In this document: positions 34,313 to 48,120 of the stretch, one piece after another
Numbering within the stretch: position 1 is the stretch's first letter
How the letters are laid out: each line of letters begins with the position of its first letter
From: Sphingomonas hengshuiensis
GTDB lineage: Bacteria; Pseudomonadota; Alphaproteobacteria; Sphingomonadales; Sphingomonadaceae
DNA: 64,000 bases
NCBI RefSeq assembly: GCF_000935025.1
Contig: NZ_CP010836.1
Span: forward strand, 5,069,001-5,133,000
Reading direction: 5' to 3'
The notes under the pieces: model-generated
Seen by the model: the letters and a program-made list of their open reading frames with translations, nothing else
What the model was told of the DNA's origin: nothing
The model's database searches: none
Translations under genes and position numbers: made by a program

Positions 34313-35226
34313 CATTCGTGGACCCGCTGGCGGCACCGCTGTTCGCGGACGTGGCCGGCGACATCGACATCTCGTTCGAATTCTTCCCGCCCAAGAGCGA
34401 GAAGATGGAGGCGGCTTTGTGGGAGTCGATCGAGACGCTGGGGCCGCTGGGGCCGCGCTTCGTCAGCGTGACCTATGGCGCGGGCGGCACGACGCGCGAC
34501 CGGACGCACGCCACGGTGGCGCGGATCGCGCGCGAGACGGGCATCCCGGCGGCGGCGCATTTGACCTGTGTCGAGGCGACGCGCGACGAGGTCGACGCGG
34601 TGGCCGAGGCCTATTGGGCGGCGGGGGTGCGGCATATCGTGGCGCTGCGCGGCGATCCCCCGCGCGCGGGGGAGAAATACCAGACGCATCCGGGCGGCTA
34701 TGAGAATGCCGCCGACCTCGTCGCGGGGCTGCGCCGGCTGCACCCGTTCGAGATTTCGGTGAGCGCCTATCCCGAATGCCACCCCGATTCGCCGAGCAAA
34801 CAGGCCGATCTCGACAATCTGAAGCGCAAGATCGATGCCGGCGCCAACCGCGCGATCACGCAATTCTTCTTCGAGCCCGAGACCTTCCTGCGCTTTCGCG
34901 ACGATGCGGCGGCGGCGGGGATCGACGCCGAGATCGTGCCGGGGATCATGCCGGTGACCAACTATGCCGCGATCCAGCGGATGGCGGCGATGTGCGGGAC
35001 CGAGGTGCCGGCATGGCTGGGGCGGCTGTTCGACGGGCTCGAGGACCATCCCGCCGCGCGCCAGTTGGTCGCGGCGACGCTGACCGCGGAATTGTGCCGC
35101 AAGCTCTATGCGGGGGGCGTGCGGCAGTTCCACTTCTACACGCTCAACCGCGCCGAGCTGAGCTACGCGATCTGCCATTTGCTGGGGGTGCGGGCGAAGC
35201 CGGGGGCCGTGGCGGCGGCGGCATAG
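34309..35226 (+). CDS. metF: 5,10-methylenetetrahydrofolate reductase
   Basis: A 305-residue FAD-dependent MetF that makes 5-methyl-THF for methionine synthase. Seen are ISFEFFPPKSEKMEAAL (catalytic glutamate), FVSVTYGAGGTTRDRTH, HLTCVEATRDEV, HIVALRGDPP, VSAYPECHPDS and AITQFFFEP, and the C-terminal GGVRQFHFYTLNRAELSYAI. The start overlaps the regulator's stop as ATGA, which signals translational coupling. The methyl product is used by the split MetH encoded next. Confidence 0.96.
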   Translation: MTFVDPLAAPLFADVAGDIDISFEFFPPKSEKMEAALWESIETLGPLGPRFVSVTYGAGGTTRDRTHATVARIARETGIPAAAHLTCVEATRDEVDAVAEAYWAAGVRHIVALRGDPPRAGEKYQTHPGGYENAADLVAGLRRLHPFEISVSAYPECHPDSPSKQADLDNLKRKIDAGANRAITQFFFEPETFLRFRDDAAAAGIDAEIVPGIMPVTNYAAIQRMAAMCGTEVPAWLGRLFDGLEDHPAARQLVAATLTAELCRKLYAGGVRQFHFYTLNRAELSYAICHLLGVRAKPGAVAAAA

Positions 35227-35230
35227 ACAA

Positions 35231-35353
35231 ATGCACCCCCTGCCCGCTTGCGGGAGGGGGCAGGGGGTGGGCCCACGCTCTCCTCCTGACGACACGCTTG
35301 TTGATGGCGGGGGCCCCCCCCCCAACCCCCTCCCGCAAGCGGGCAGGGGGAGA
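35231..35353. repeat. GC-rich inverted-repeat element between metF and metH
   Basis: ACCCCCTGCCCGCTTGCGGG at the left is answered by CCCGCAAGCGGGCAGGGGG at the right, with a smaller hairpin (CACCCCCTGCCC/GGGGCAGGGGGTG) inside the left arm. The right arm ends next to the AGAGGAAGAGA that serves as ribosome site for the next gene, so the element forms part of its leader. Confidence 0.7.
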
Positions 35354-35361
35354 GGAAGAGA

Positions 35362-36411
35362 ATGATGACACCACGCGAGACTTTCCTGGCCGAGGCGGCC
35401 AGGCGTATCCTGATCACCGACGGGGCGTTCGGGACCGAGATCCAGAACTGGAAGCTGTCCGAGGCGGATTATGCCGGCGCGCTCGGGCTGAGCCATGACC
35501 AGAAGGGCAATAACGACATCCTCGCGCTGACCAAGCCGGAGGTGCCGGCGAGCATCCACCGTGCCTATTTCGAGGCGGGGGCGGATATTGCCGAGACCAA
35601 TACCTTCTCCGCCAACCGGATCAGCCAGGCCGATTATGGCGCCGAGCATCTGGTGCGCGAGATCAATATCGAGAGCGCGAAGCTGGCGCGCAGCATCGCC
35701 GACGAGTTCCAGGCGCGCGACGGTCGCCCGCGCTTCGTCGCGGGCGCGCTGGGGCCGACCAACAAGACGCTGTCGCTGAGCCCCGACGTCAACGACCCGG
35801 GCTATCGCGAGATCGATTTCGACCATCTGAAGGACGTGTACCGCGAACAGATCGACGCGCTGGTCGAGGGCGGGGTGGACTTCATCCTGATCGAGACGGT
35901 GTTCGACACGCTCAACGCCAAGGCGGGGATCATGGCGTCGATCGAGGCGGCGAACGCTCTGGGCCGCGATCTGCCGATCATGATGTCGATGACGCTGACC
36001 GATTTGTCGGGGCGCAACCTGTCGGGCCATACGGTCGAGGCGTTCTGGCACGCGGTGCGGCATGCCAAGCCGCTGACGATCGGGCTCAACTGCTCGTTCG
36101 GCGCCGAGCAGCTTCGCCCGCATGTGAAGGTGCTCTCCGCGCTCTGCGACACGCTGATCATGGTCTATCCCAATGCCGGCCTGCCCAACGAACTGGGCGC
36201 CTATGACGAGGCGCCGGCGACTACCGCCGCGCTGGTCAAGGAATGGGCCGATGCGGGGCAGGTCAATGTGCTCGGCGGCTGCTGCGGATCGACGCCCGCG
36301 CATATCGCCGAGATTGCGCGCGTGGTGCGGGGCTTGCCCGCGCGGGCGATCGCGGTGCCTGCGGTCCAGACCCGGCTGGCGGGGCTGGAGCCGTTTACGA
36401 TGGCGGCCTGA
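35362..36411 (+). CDS. metH: Cobalamin-dependent methionine synthase, homocysteine-binding module (split MetH, part 1)
   Basis: A 349-residue protein equal to the N-terminal homocysteine S-methyltransferase module of MetH. The zinc cysteines are in IGLNCSFGAEQLRP and NVLGGCCGSTPAHIAEIAR. Other blocks are ILITDGAFGTEIQ, ETNTFSANRISQADYG and FVAGALGPTNKTLSLSPDV. The rest of MetH (folate, cobalamin and reactivation modules) is encoded 96 bp further on. This split is a known arrangement in many alphaproteobacteria, not a frameshift: the first part ends after a complete module. It receives methyl from methylcobalamin bound on the partner protein. Confidence 0.93.
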   Translation: MMTPRETFLAEAARRILITDGAFGTEIQNWKLSEADYAGALGLSHDQKGNNDILALTKPEVPASIHRAYFEAGADIAETNTFSANRISQADYGAEHLVREINIESAKLARSIADEFQARDGRPRFVAGALGPTNKTLSLSPDVNDPGYREIDFDHLKDVYREQIDALVEGGVDFILIETVFDTLNAKAGIMASIEAANALGRDLPIMMSMTLTDLSGRNLSGHTVEAFWHAVRHAKPLTIGLNCSFGAEQLRPHVKVLSALCDTLIMVYPNAGLPNELGAYDEAPATTAALVKEWADAGQVNVLGGCCGSTPAHIAEIARVVRGLPARAIAVPAVQTRLAGLEPFTMAA

Positions 36412-36418
36412 CCAAAAA

Positions 36419-36496
36419 GCCCGGCGAAGGCCGGGGTCTCGCAGTTACTGAGCGTGCGCTAGCGGCACGCGGTCCCGGCTTTCGCCGGGATGACGA
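36419..36496. repeat. REP-like hairpin element between the two metH genes
   Basis: CCCGGCGAAGGCCGGG at the left and CCCGGCTTTCGCCGGGATGAC at the right fold onto each other across a GC-rich middle (GTGCGCTAGCGGCACGC). The element carries the ATG at 36490, which is in frame with the next gene but belongs to the repeat rather than to a true start. Confidence 0.7.
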
Positions 36497-36507
36497 TTGG
36501 AAAAACC

Positions 36508-39111
<2,604 letters not shown>

Positions 39112-39137
39112 GGATTCTCCCTCGTTACCCTTCCTTC

Positions 39138-39172
39138 CCGTCACCCTCGTCTTAGCGGGACGAGGGTGACGG
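39138..39172. terminator. Perfect 14-bp stem between convergent metH and LytTR genes
   Basis: CCGTCACCCTCGTC and GACGAGGGTGACGG pair exactly around a 7-base loop, in the 91-bp gap between two convergent genes. There is no T-run on either side, so it could stop transcription only weakly from both directions or be a REP-type element. Its position favours a bidirectional terminator role. Confidence 0.5.
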
Positions 39173-39202
39173 AGGAATTGAGGGGCGGGCGGTCCCGCGC
39201 CC

Positions 39203-40009
39203 TCAGTGGACGAAGCGCGCCACCACGTCGCGGTACGACCGCGACACCTTCACCTGCGCGCCTGAATCGAGCACCAGGAAGCATTCGCCATTGGTGTGCG
39301 GCTTGACCTGCTTGACCAGGTCGAGGTTGACGATCGTCGAGCGATGCACCCGCTGGAAGCGGCGCGGGTCGAGGCGCTTTTCGAGGTCCTTCATCGTTTC
39401 GCGCAAGATCAGCGTGTTGTCGCCGGTATAGATGCACATGTAATCGCCCGCCGCGTCGATCCGCTCGATCGTATCGACATCGACGCGGAAAATCTGGCCG
39501 CGATCCTTGATGTTGATGAGCTTTTCGAAGCGGTTGGCGGCCATTTCGTTGCCGCCATCGGTGCCCGCCATCTCCTCCGCGGTATCGGGGGCGACTTCGG
39601 CGAGGACTTCCTTGAGCTTCTCCACCTCCTCGACGCCGCGTTTCTCGGCAAGGCGCTGGCGGACCCGGTCGAGCGTGTCGGCCAGCCGGGCGGGTTCGAC
39701 CGGCTTCATCAGATAGTCCATCGCCTGTGCCTCGAACGCGCGGATCGCGTGGTCGGAATAGGCGGTGACGAAGACGAAGAGCGGCGGTTCGACTTCCATC
39801 AGCCCCTGGACCACCGAGAAGCCGTCAAAGCCGGGCATCTGGATGTCGAGGAAGACGAGGTCGGGTTTGTGGGTCTTGATCGCGCGAATGGCTTCGCGGC
39901 CGTTGGAGCATTTGTCGATGATTTCGACATCCTCGTGCTCCTGGAGCCGGAGTTCCAGTCCCTGGATCGCCAGGGGTTCGTCGTCGACGAGGATGGTACG
40001 GATTGTCAT
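39203..40009 (-). CDS. LytTR-family response regulator (LytR/AlgR type)
   Basis: A 268-residue regulator. The receiver domain (1-120) has DDEPLA, the phosphoacceptor aspartate in LVFLDIQMPG, VTAYSDHAI and the lysine in YLMKPVEP. The DNA-binding LytTR domain (~165-268) has FRVDVDTIERIDAAGDYMCI, LDPRRFQRVHRSTIVNLDLV and VSRSYRDVVARF. The linker is unusually acidic (EVAPDTAEEMAGTDGGNE). It follows its kinase gene with a 4-bp ATGA overlap. In sphingomonads such pairs often govern surface or stress functions; the target here is unknown. Confidence 0.93.
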   Translation of the reverse strand: MTIRTILVDDEPLAIQGLELRLQEHEDVEIIDKCSNGREAIRAIKTHKPDLVFLDIQMPGFDGFSVVQGLMEVEPPLFVFVTAYSDHAIRAFEAQAMDYLMKPVEPARLADTLDRVRQRLAEKRGVEEVEKLKEVLAEVAPDTAEEMAGTDGGNEMAANRFEKLINIKDRGQIFRVDVDTIERIDAAGDYMCIYTGDNTLILRETMKDLEKRLDPRRFQRVHRSTIVNLDLVKQVKPHTNGECFLVLDSGAQVKVSRSYRDVVARFVH

Positions 40010-41145
40010 GCGGCCTCTCGGTTCGGTTCCTCGAGTTGGAACGGGATTTCTATCTCAACGCTGAACCCCTGCCCCGGGTCCGCGCGCGTCTCAAAACGAT
40101 GGTCAGGCCCGAAAGCCTGCGCCAATCGCTCCTTGATATTGGCGAGCCCCACGCCGGTTGAAAGGGTCGGCCTCGGGCGCGCTTCGATCAATCCCGGACC
40201 GGTGTCGGATACGCTGATCTGCACCCGTTCTCCGGCGAGCCGAGCGGTGACGGTGATGTCGGCCCCCTCTTCCTGCGGCGTTACCGCATATTTAATCGCG
40301 TTTTCGACCAAGGGCTGGAGCAGCAGCGACGGCAACCGTGCCTTGGCGCAGCGCGGGTCGATGGCGAAATGCGGACGCAGCCGCGCGTCGAAGCGCATCT
40401 TCTCGATCTCCAGATAGAGCTGGAGCGTCTCGACCTCCTGCGCGAGCGTGACATGCGCGGTCGGCTCGTTCGCCAGCGTGTAGCGCAGGAACGAGGACAG
40501 GCGGCTGAGCATCACGTTCGCGCGCTCGGTCTGTTTGAGCAGCACCAGCGTCGAGATCGAATTGAGCGTGTTGAACAGGAAATGCGGGTTGAGCTGGTAG
40601 CGCAGCATCGCGAGCTGCGCGCTCGACGCCTGATTCTCCAGAACCTGCATCTGATCGATCTGCTGCTCGACGATCAGGTAGAAGTTGATCCCGAAATACA
40701 GCGCCGACCAGCCCGCGAGGACGGTGAAGGTGAGGAAGGTATAGCCCAGCACGCGGGTGAGGGTGATCCCCGGCTCGGCCGCGGTGAACGAGAAGGTGAA
40801 CGCCTCCAGCGTCGCATAGATCAGCGTGGCGATCCCCAGCGTGCCGAGCGTCAGCAGGACCGCCGGGATACGCGGGAAGCGCCGGTAATAGCCATAGAGC
40901 GATGACATCAGCAGCGTCAGGCAATAGCCGACGATCGCCTCGATGATCGACTTGATCACCCCTTCGACCGACAGCCCGTTCGAAATGCTCGAGACGGTGC
41001 GCAGCAGCAGATAGCCGCTCCACCCCCCCGCCTGGAGCATCCAGAAGGCGCGACTCTTGTCCTCGAAAAAGGGGCGCGCGAGCCGCCCCGGCCTTGTCAT
41101 CGTCCGCGGCATCAAGCGCCGCGCGGGGTCCACTGCCTTTGCCAC
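40006..41145 (-). CDS. LytS-type sensor histidine kinase
   Basis: A 379-residue inner-membrane kinase. About four to five hydrophobic segments lie between residues 38 and 160 (GYLLLRTVSSISNG; IIEAIVGYCLTLLMSSLYGY; VLLTLGTLGIATLIYATLEA; LTFTVLAGWSALYFGINFYL). The phosphoacceptor histidine is ~188 in LRYQLNPHFLFNTLNSIS. The ATPase part has PLVENAIKYAV (N box), SDTGPGLIEARP (G1) and STGVGLANIKERL (G2). The start is GTG with GAGGAG upstream. It phosphorylates the LytTR regulator encoded next to it; the signal is unknown. Confidence 0.93.
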   Translation of the reverse strand: MAKAVDPARRLMPRTMTRPGRLARPFFEDKSRAFWMLQAGGWSGYLLLRTVSSISNGLSVEGVIKSIIEAIVGYCLTLLMSSLYGYYRRFPRIPAVLLTLGTLGIATLIYATLEAFTFSFTAAEPGITLTRVLGYTFLTFTVLAGWSALYFGINFYLIVEQQIDQMQVLENQASSAQLAMLRYQLNPHFLFNTLNSISTLVLLKQTERANVMLSRLSSFLRYTLANEPTAHVTLAQEVETLQLYLEIEKMRFDARLRPHFAIDPRCAKARLPSLLLQPLVENAIKYAVTPQEEGADITVTARLAGERVQISVSDTGPGLIEARPRPTLSTGVGLANIKERLAQAFGPDHRFETRADPGQGFSVEIEIPFQLEEPNREAA

Positions 41146-41203
41146 GCGGCTCCTCTACCACCGGCGGCGGGGCGGGGCAAAGAGGGGCGGTGTTCGCCGC
41201 ACA

Positions 41204-41237
41204 AACGAAAACCGCCGCCCCATCGCTGGGGCGGCGG
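41204..41237 (-). terminator. Rho-independent terminator after the TonB receptor gene
   Basis: A perfect 10-bp stem (CCGCCGCCCC and GGGGCGGCGG, six-base loop, 41212-41237) lies 25 bp after the receptor's stop; on the minus strand it is followed by TTTTCGTTT. This is a clear intrinsic terminator. Confidence 0.85.
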
Positions 41238-41262
41238 CTTCGTAGGGGCTTGGTGCGAAGGC

Positions 41263-44025
41263 TTAGAAGCCGACGACCAGCGTGCCCATGAACGTGCGCG
41301 GATAGCCGATCTGGCTGTTCAGCGCGCTGCCATAGCTGACGATGTCAACGCCCTGGCCAACGCGGCAATTGCCGTTCGAGCTGCCGCAATAGGTCGGGCC
41401 CTGGTTCAGCGAACCGTTGCCGCTGTTGACGCTGCCAACCCACAGCGTGTTCCAGACGTTGAGCACGTTGAGCTGGAAATAGGTCTGGTCGTTGAGACCG
41501 GCCCAGCCGAGCGGCACGCGTGCATCGATATTGATCTGGGTATAGGCCGGGGTCTTGTTCCCGTACACCGTATACTGGTTGTACACGGTGCTCGCCCCGG
41601 TGCCCGTGGCGATGATCGCACGGACCGGCTCGTTGGTGTCGTACAGATAGCGCGGGCCGGTGCGCTTGGCGTTGAAGCCGACGCTGAAGTAATCGAGATC
41701 GACCGTCGCGCCGCCGCCGAAGGTGTATTCCGGCGCATTGGCTTCGCGCTTGCCGGCGGTCGGGGCATAGATAATCGAGCCGACGGGGCCGAGCGGGCCG
41801 GCCACCGTGGTGCGACCGATTTCGACGTCGTTCTGGATCTCCGAGTGGAGATACGAACCAAAGGCATAGACGCTCAGCTGGCGAACCGGCGAATAGGCGA
41901 TCGTGCCGTCGACGCCGTACTTCTTGACCGCGCCCAGGTTGCGATAGACCGACTTGTCCAGATCGGGGTCATAGGACTGCGCAAGGCGGTTCTGATAGTC
42001 GGTGTACCAGCCCGAGAGCTGCAGCTGGAGCGTCGACGAACGATAGCGGATGCCCAGGTCGAAATTGTCCGAGGTTTCCGGCTTGGGGTTCGCCGAGGCG
42101 GTGCCCTTCACGAAGTAGAAGGAGTTGTACAGGTTATCCGTACCCGGAACCTGCAGACCCTTCGAATAATTGCCGAACACATCGACCTGCTGCGTCAGCG
42201 ACCAGGTGTAGCCGACGTTCGGCAGGATCTTCTTGTAGTTGAAGATGCGCTGCTGCGGTCCCTGGGTCGGGAAGGTGCAGACCGTGCCGACGCAGGTCGC
42301 GCCGTTTGCGGCCGCGACGCTCGCCACGACCGTCTGGGTCGGGTTCGCGGCGAGCCAGGCGGCCTGTGCGGTCGTGTCGCTGCCGAAGCATTCGACGAAG
42401 CCCGCCGCGCTCGACGTGGCGCAATAGTTGGTCAGGTTGCGACGGAAGAACGGAGCGCGGATGCCGCCGTTGACGCGGAAGGTGTCGTCGAAGAACGAAC
42501 CGCGATATTCGGCAGCGACCTGGTGCAGGATCGCGAACGACAGGCGATCGCGCTTCTGGAGGACGCGACCGTTTACGTCGGCGACCGGGTCATTGACCGG
42601 GAAGACGTCGTAGGGCTTGCCGTTGAGCTGGAGATAGCCGGTCTCGCCCGTCTGACGGTGACGCGCACGGTCATAGGTGTAGGCGAGGCGGATGCTCTGG
42701 TCGGGGGTGATGTCGTAGCGCAGCGACGAGATCACGCCGATGCGCTGCGTCTGGGTCTGGCTCGGTGCGAGCAGCCGGACGGTGTCGAGCAGATCGCCGT
42801 CGCCGTTGAGGTCACGACCGAAATAGGGGGTGCCGCCGATATAGCCCGACTGGCAGCTCACCGTCGCGCTGTTGGCGGTGGTGTTGCAGTTCGCATTGCC
42901 GCCCGAGGGATTGACGTCGCGGCGCGCTTCCTGCGCGACGACGGTGCCGCCGCCGTTTGCCTTCACATACTGGTAGCTCGGATCGACCGAGAGGACGAGG
43001 CCGTCCATCAGCGTGAAGCGCGATGCGCCGCGGATGTTGCCGGTGTTCGACGGATTGTAGCGCTCGTCGAAGATCGAGCCGCAGCTATTTGCAGCCTGCG
43101 CGCCGGCGCCGGTGACCTGGTTGGTCTGGCATGCCGGGACGGTGTAGGATGCTTCGTCGCGGGTCAGCGGGAAGCGGTTCGACGAGTTCGGGCCGACCGT
43201 GCCGCCGCCGGCGGTGCCGGGAACGGTCCAGCGCAGCGGCACCGAGCCCTGGAAGTTGTTGCGGTTCTCATTGTAGTGGCCGGCAAGCGAGATGAAGTCG
43301 CCGTTGCTGCCCAGCGTCTGATAGATGCGGGCGTTATACTGCTGCTTCTCGATCTGCGATTCTTTGTTGAACGGCGAATGGTTGCGCGTCGTGCTGCCCG
43401 CGAACCAGGCGCGGGTGCCGAACGGGCCGAACTCGCCGGTGTTGACCAGGCCGAACACGCGGAAGAAGCCGAAGTCGCCGGCCGAGCCGACCAGCTTGAC
43501 GCCGAAATCCTCGGTCGGGACGATCGAGCGATAATTGACCGTCGAACCGGTGGCCGACGCGGTCGGGCTGTCGACGTCGGTCGAGCCGAAGTTGACGTTG
43601 ACCTGCTCGATCAGCTCGGGGTCGAGCTGCTGGTTGCCGTAGATCGCATAGCCGCCCGAGTCGTTCAGCGGAACGCCGTCGAAGGTCTGGCTGATGCGCG
43701 TCGAGTCGAAGCCGCGGATGTTGAGCGAGCCGCCCGACGAACCATAGGGATCGTTGCTCTGATAGCTGACGCCCGGAAGCTGGTTGATGATTTCGTTGAC
43801 CGACTGGCCGGGCGACTGGCGGTTGATGAACTCCGACGTCAGCACGCCGCGCGACTTGGACGTGTCGGGAACGACGATGCCGTTGACGCCGTTATCGGCA
43901 CGGGCGCCCGTGACGACGATCTCGGCGCCTTCTTCGAAATCCACCGAACCCGTCGACTGCGCATAGGCGCTCGCCGGGAGGATCAGCGCGGCAAAAGCCA
44001 CGCCTGCATAAAGCTTGTTGCGCAT
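41263..44025 (-). CDS. TonB-dependent outer-membrane receptor
   Basis: A 920-residue receptor with a cleavable signal peptide (MRNKLYAGVAFAALILPASA, cut near AYAQS), a TonB-box region (GAEIVVTGARADNGV), a plug domain (~60-190: SVNEIINQLPGVSYQSNDPY; LNIRGFDSTRISQTFDGVPL; GSTVNYRS) and a 22-strand barrel ending in F (TFMGTLVVGF). The barrel loops contain many cysteines (VSCQSGYIGG; CVGTVC; TYCGSSNGNCRVG). It imports a siderophore, vitamin or glycan in a TonB-driven way; the ligand cannot be told. GGGGACTACCAA precedes the ATG at 44025. It ends with a clear terminator and lies downstream of ligA but has its own 169-bp upstream gap. Confidence 0.95.
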   Translation of the reverse strand: MRNKLYAGVAFAALILPASAYAQSTGSVDFEEGAEIVVTGARADNGVNGIVVPDTSKSRGVLTSEFINRQSPGQSVNEIINQLPGVSYQSNDPYGSSGGSLNIRGFDSTRISQTFDGVPLNDSGGYAIYGNQQLDPELIEQVNVNFGSTDVDSPTASATGSTVNYRSIVPTEDFGVKLVGSAGDFGFFRVFGLVNTGEFGPFGTRAWFAGSTTRNHSPFNKESQIEKQQYNARIYQTLGSNGDFISLAGHYNENRNNFQGSVPLRWTVPGTAGGGTVGPNSSNRFPLTRDEASYTVPACQTNQVTGAGAQAANSCGSIFDERYNPSNTGNIRGASRFTLMDGLVLSVDPSYQYVKANGGGTVVAQEARRDVNPSGGNANCNTTANSATVSCQSGYIGGTPYFGRDLNGDGDLLDTVRLLAPSQTQTQRIGVISSLRYDITPDQSIRLAYTYDRARHRQTGETGYLQLNGKPYDVFPVNDPVADVNGRVLQKRDRLSFAILHQVAAEYRGSFFDDTFRVNGGIRAPFFRRNLTNYCATSSAAGFVECFGSDTTAQAAWLAANPTQTVVASVAAANGATCVGTVCTFPTQGPQQRIFNYKKILPNVGYTWSLTQQVDVFGNYSKGLQVPGTDNLYNSFYFVKGTASANPKPETSDNFDLGIRYRSSTLQLQLSGWYTDYQNRLAQSYDPDLDKSVYRNLGAVKKYGVDGTIAYSPVRQLSVYAFGSYLHSEIQNDVEIGRTTVAGPLGPVGSIIYAPTAGKREANAPEYTFGGGATVDLDYFSVGFNAKRTGPRYLYDTNEPVRAIIATGTGASTVYNQYTVYGNKTPAYTQINIDARVPLGWAGLNDQTYFQLNVLNVWNTLWVGSVNSGNGSLNQGPTYCGSSNGNCRVGQGVDIVSYGSALNSQIGYPRTFMGTLVVGF

Positions 44026-44194
44026 TTGGTAGTCCCCTTGCGTGTGCATCCCTGATGCACGTAATCACAGCGGTGCGGTTCACCGTCTCCGCCGCCCTTG
44101 CGTGTCATTTATGTCGGAGCCATGACAGTCAATCGGGCGCTGCGATGAGCCCCCTGTTCATCTGCGATTCAGTTTTGTGCGTTGCAAAAAAGCA

Positions 44195-46330
<2,136 letters not shown>

Positions 46331-46385
46331 TTAGGGGAGGGGGTGGGGGCGGATCAAGCTTGATTGCACGGCCCTGCACGCCGAC

Positions 46386-47570
46386 ATGCGGCACATGGCA
46401 AGGATCAAGACGGGGATTCGCTGGGGACTGGCGGTCCTGCTCTGGTCGATCGTGGGGCTGTGCCTGACGGTGACGGTGGCGCCGCATTTCCTGGATCGCA
46501 TCTATTATCGCGGTCCGGTGAGCGGGCATTTCGACGGCGCGCATTTCTTCAATCCCGATGGCGACGACGATCGGCTGGTGACGCACGGCCCGAGAAGCCG
46601 CACCCGGATGATCGCGGCGCAGGTCTTTGGCGATGCCACGCGCCCCAACTGGCCGGAGCGCGTGGCCGTCAGCCCCAGCCGGCCCCCGGCGCGGGTGGAG
46701 GGCGCGCGGATGCTCGTGACCTGGATCGGCCATGCCAGCGTTCTGATCCAGACGAGCGGGATCAACATCCTGACCGATCCGGTATGGGGCGAGCGTGCCG
46801 GACCCTTTGGCATCGGCCCGCGACGGGTTGCCGAGCCCGGCGTGCGCTTCGACGATTTGCCGCCGATCGATTTGGTGGTCGTCAGCCACAACCATTACGA
46901 CCATATGGAACTGGCGACGCTCAAGCGGCTGTGGGACCGCGACCGTCCCCGGATCGTCACATCGCTCGGCAATGACAGCGTGATCGCGCAGGCGGGCGTG
47001 CCGAGCGTCGCGCTGGATTGGGGACAGCGGCTTCGCCTGCGCCCCGGCATCGACGTGGCGGTGACGCGCAACCATCATTGGGGCAGCCGCTGGTTCGCCG
47101 ACCGGAACCGGGCGCTGTGGTCCAGTTTCGTAGTGCGCCTGCCCGGCGGCAACATCTTCTTCGCCGGCGACACGGGGCTTGGCGACGGCAAATGGCCCGC
47201 CGAGGCGGCGGCGCTGGGGCCGATCCGGTTCGCGGCACTCCCGATCGGCGCCTTCCGCTTCGAGGAAGGGCAGATGGCGATCGGCAGCCATATCGGGCCG
47301 CGCGACGCGATCCGGGTGTGGGACGGGCTGGGGCGCCCCTTCGCCTTGCCGATCCACTGGGGCACCTTCCGCCTGTCGCGCGAAGGCTATGCCACGCCGC
47401 CGCGCATGCTGCGCGGGATGCTGGCCTGCGCGGGAAGTGATCCGTCCCGCTTTCGCGCGGTGCCGGTCGGGCAGCAAGTGGAGGTCCCGTTGGCGGGGCA
47501 GCCGCCGGTTGCGAACATGGGGGCGATCGATGCGTGCGTGCAGGCGGGCAGGTTCGACGCGCTGCGCTGA
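46386..47570 (+). CDS. Metallo-beta-lactamase-fold hydrolase (NAPE-PLD/UlaG-like), membrane-anchored
   Basis: A 394-residue protein with one N-terminal membrane segment (~10-30: IRWGLAVLLWSIVGLCLTVT) and a beta-lactamase-like fold. Metal ligands are visible in VVVSHNHYDHMELAT (HxHxDH), AVTRNHHWGSR, NIFFAGDTGLGDG and LPIHWGTFRLS. TWIGHASVLIQTSGINILTD marks the NAPE-PLD-like branch, which hydrolyses phospholipid-type phosphodiesters. The catalytic domain probably faces the periplasm. An ATG at 46395 is an equally possible start. It is divergent from ligA. Confidence 0.88.
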   Translation: MRHMARIKTGIRWGLAVLLWSIVGLCLTVTVAPHFLDRIYYRGPVSGHFDGAHFFNPDGDDDRLVTHGPRSRTRMIAAQVFGDATRPNWPERVAVSPSRPPARVEGARMLVTWIGHASVLIQTSGINILTDPVWGERAGPFGIGPRRVAEPGVRFDDLPPIDLVVVSHNHYDHMELATLKRLWDRDRPRIVTSLGNDSVIAQAGVPSVALDWGQRLRLRPGIDVAVTRNHHWGSRWFADRNRALWSSFVVRLPGGNIFFAGDTGLGDGKWPAEAAALGPIRFAALPIGAFRFEEGQMAIGSHIGPRDAIRVWDGLGRPFALPIHWGTFRLSREGYATPPRMLRGMLACAGSDPSRFRAVPVGQQVEVPLAGQPPVANMGAIDACVQAGRFDALR

Positions 47571-47658
47571 CGGCGTGCGGCGACGCGTGCCGGTGCCCGC
47601 TTGAGGCGCGCGCGCGACCGGGATATGGTCGCGGCACGGGAGGGGAGCCCTGGAACCG

Positions 47659-48120
47659 ATGGACCTACGCGCCGCGCGGCTGCCGCGCCGCTATGACACT
47701 ACGCTCGACCGCGCCGGACTGGCTCTGGCCGTGGGTAGCGTGTTGCTGGGCCTGATCGCCACCGGCCTGATCGCGCTGGGTGGCCGGACCGAGCCCGCGA
47801 CGCTGGTGACCGGCGCGCTGCTCGGCAGCATCTTCGGTGGCATCGCGATTACCGCGGTGGCGGGGCCGCTATGGCTGGTGATGCACGTTGCCGGACTGCG
47901 CCGCCCCGGCCACGCCGCGCTGGTCGGCGCAGTCACTGCGCTCGCGATTTTCGTCGGTGCGCAGACCTATGGCTTCGGCCTGTTCGAAATGCCGGCGATG
48001 GACGAGCGCGCCTGGATCTTCCGGTGGCTCAGCGCACTCGCGACGAGCGGGGTTCTGGCGCTTATCGCCGCGTCGATCGGGTTGGTGATGTGGCGGATCG
48101 CGTATCGCCGCCAGCTCTGA
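47659..48120 (+). CDS. Small integral membrane protein of unknown function
   Basis: A 153-residue protein with four membrane segments (LALAVGSVLLGLIATGLIAL; LLGSIFGGIAITAVAGPLWL; GHAALVGAVTALAIFVGAQT; ATSGVLALIAASIGLVMW) and a basic C-terminus (RIAYRRQL). No motif is recognised. It stands 88 bp after the metallohydrolase gene on the same strand and converges, with no gap, on the DUF3617 gene. It may belong with the hydrolase but the spacing does not prove it. Confidence 0.75.
   Translation: MDLRAARLPRRYDTTLDRAGLALAVGSVLLGLIATGLIALGGRTEPATLVTGALLGSIFGGIAITAVAGPLWLVMHVAGLRRPGHAALVGAVTALAIFVGAQTYGFGLFEMPAMDERAWIFRWLSALATSGVLALIAASIGLVMWRIAYRRQL

Noticed and set aside
41845-44055. Plus-strand ORF of 736 codons opposite the TonB receptor
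   Set aside because: Antisense shadow of a receptor with a signal peptide, plug and barrel.
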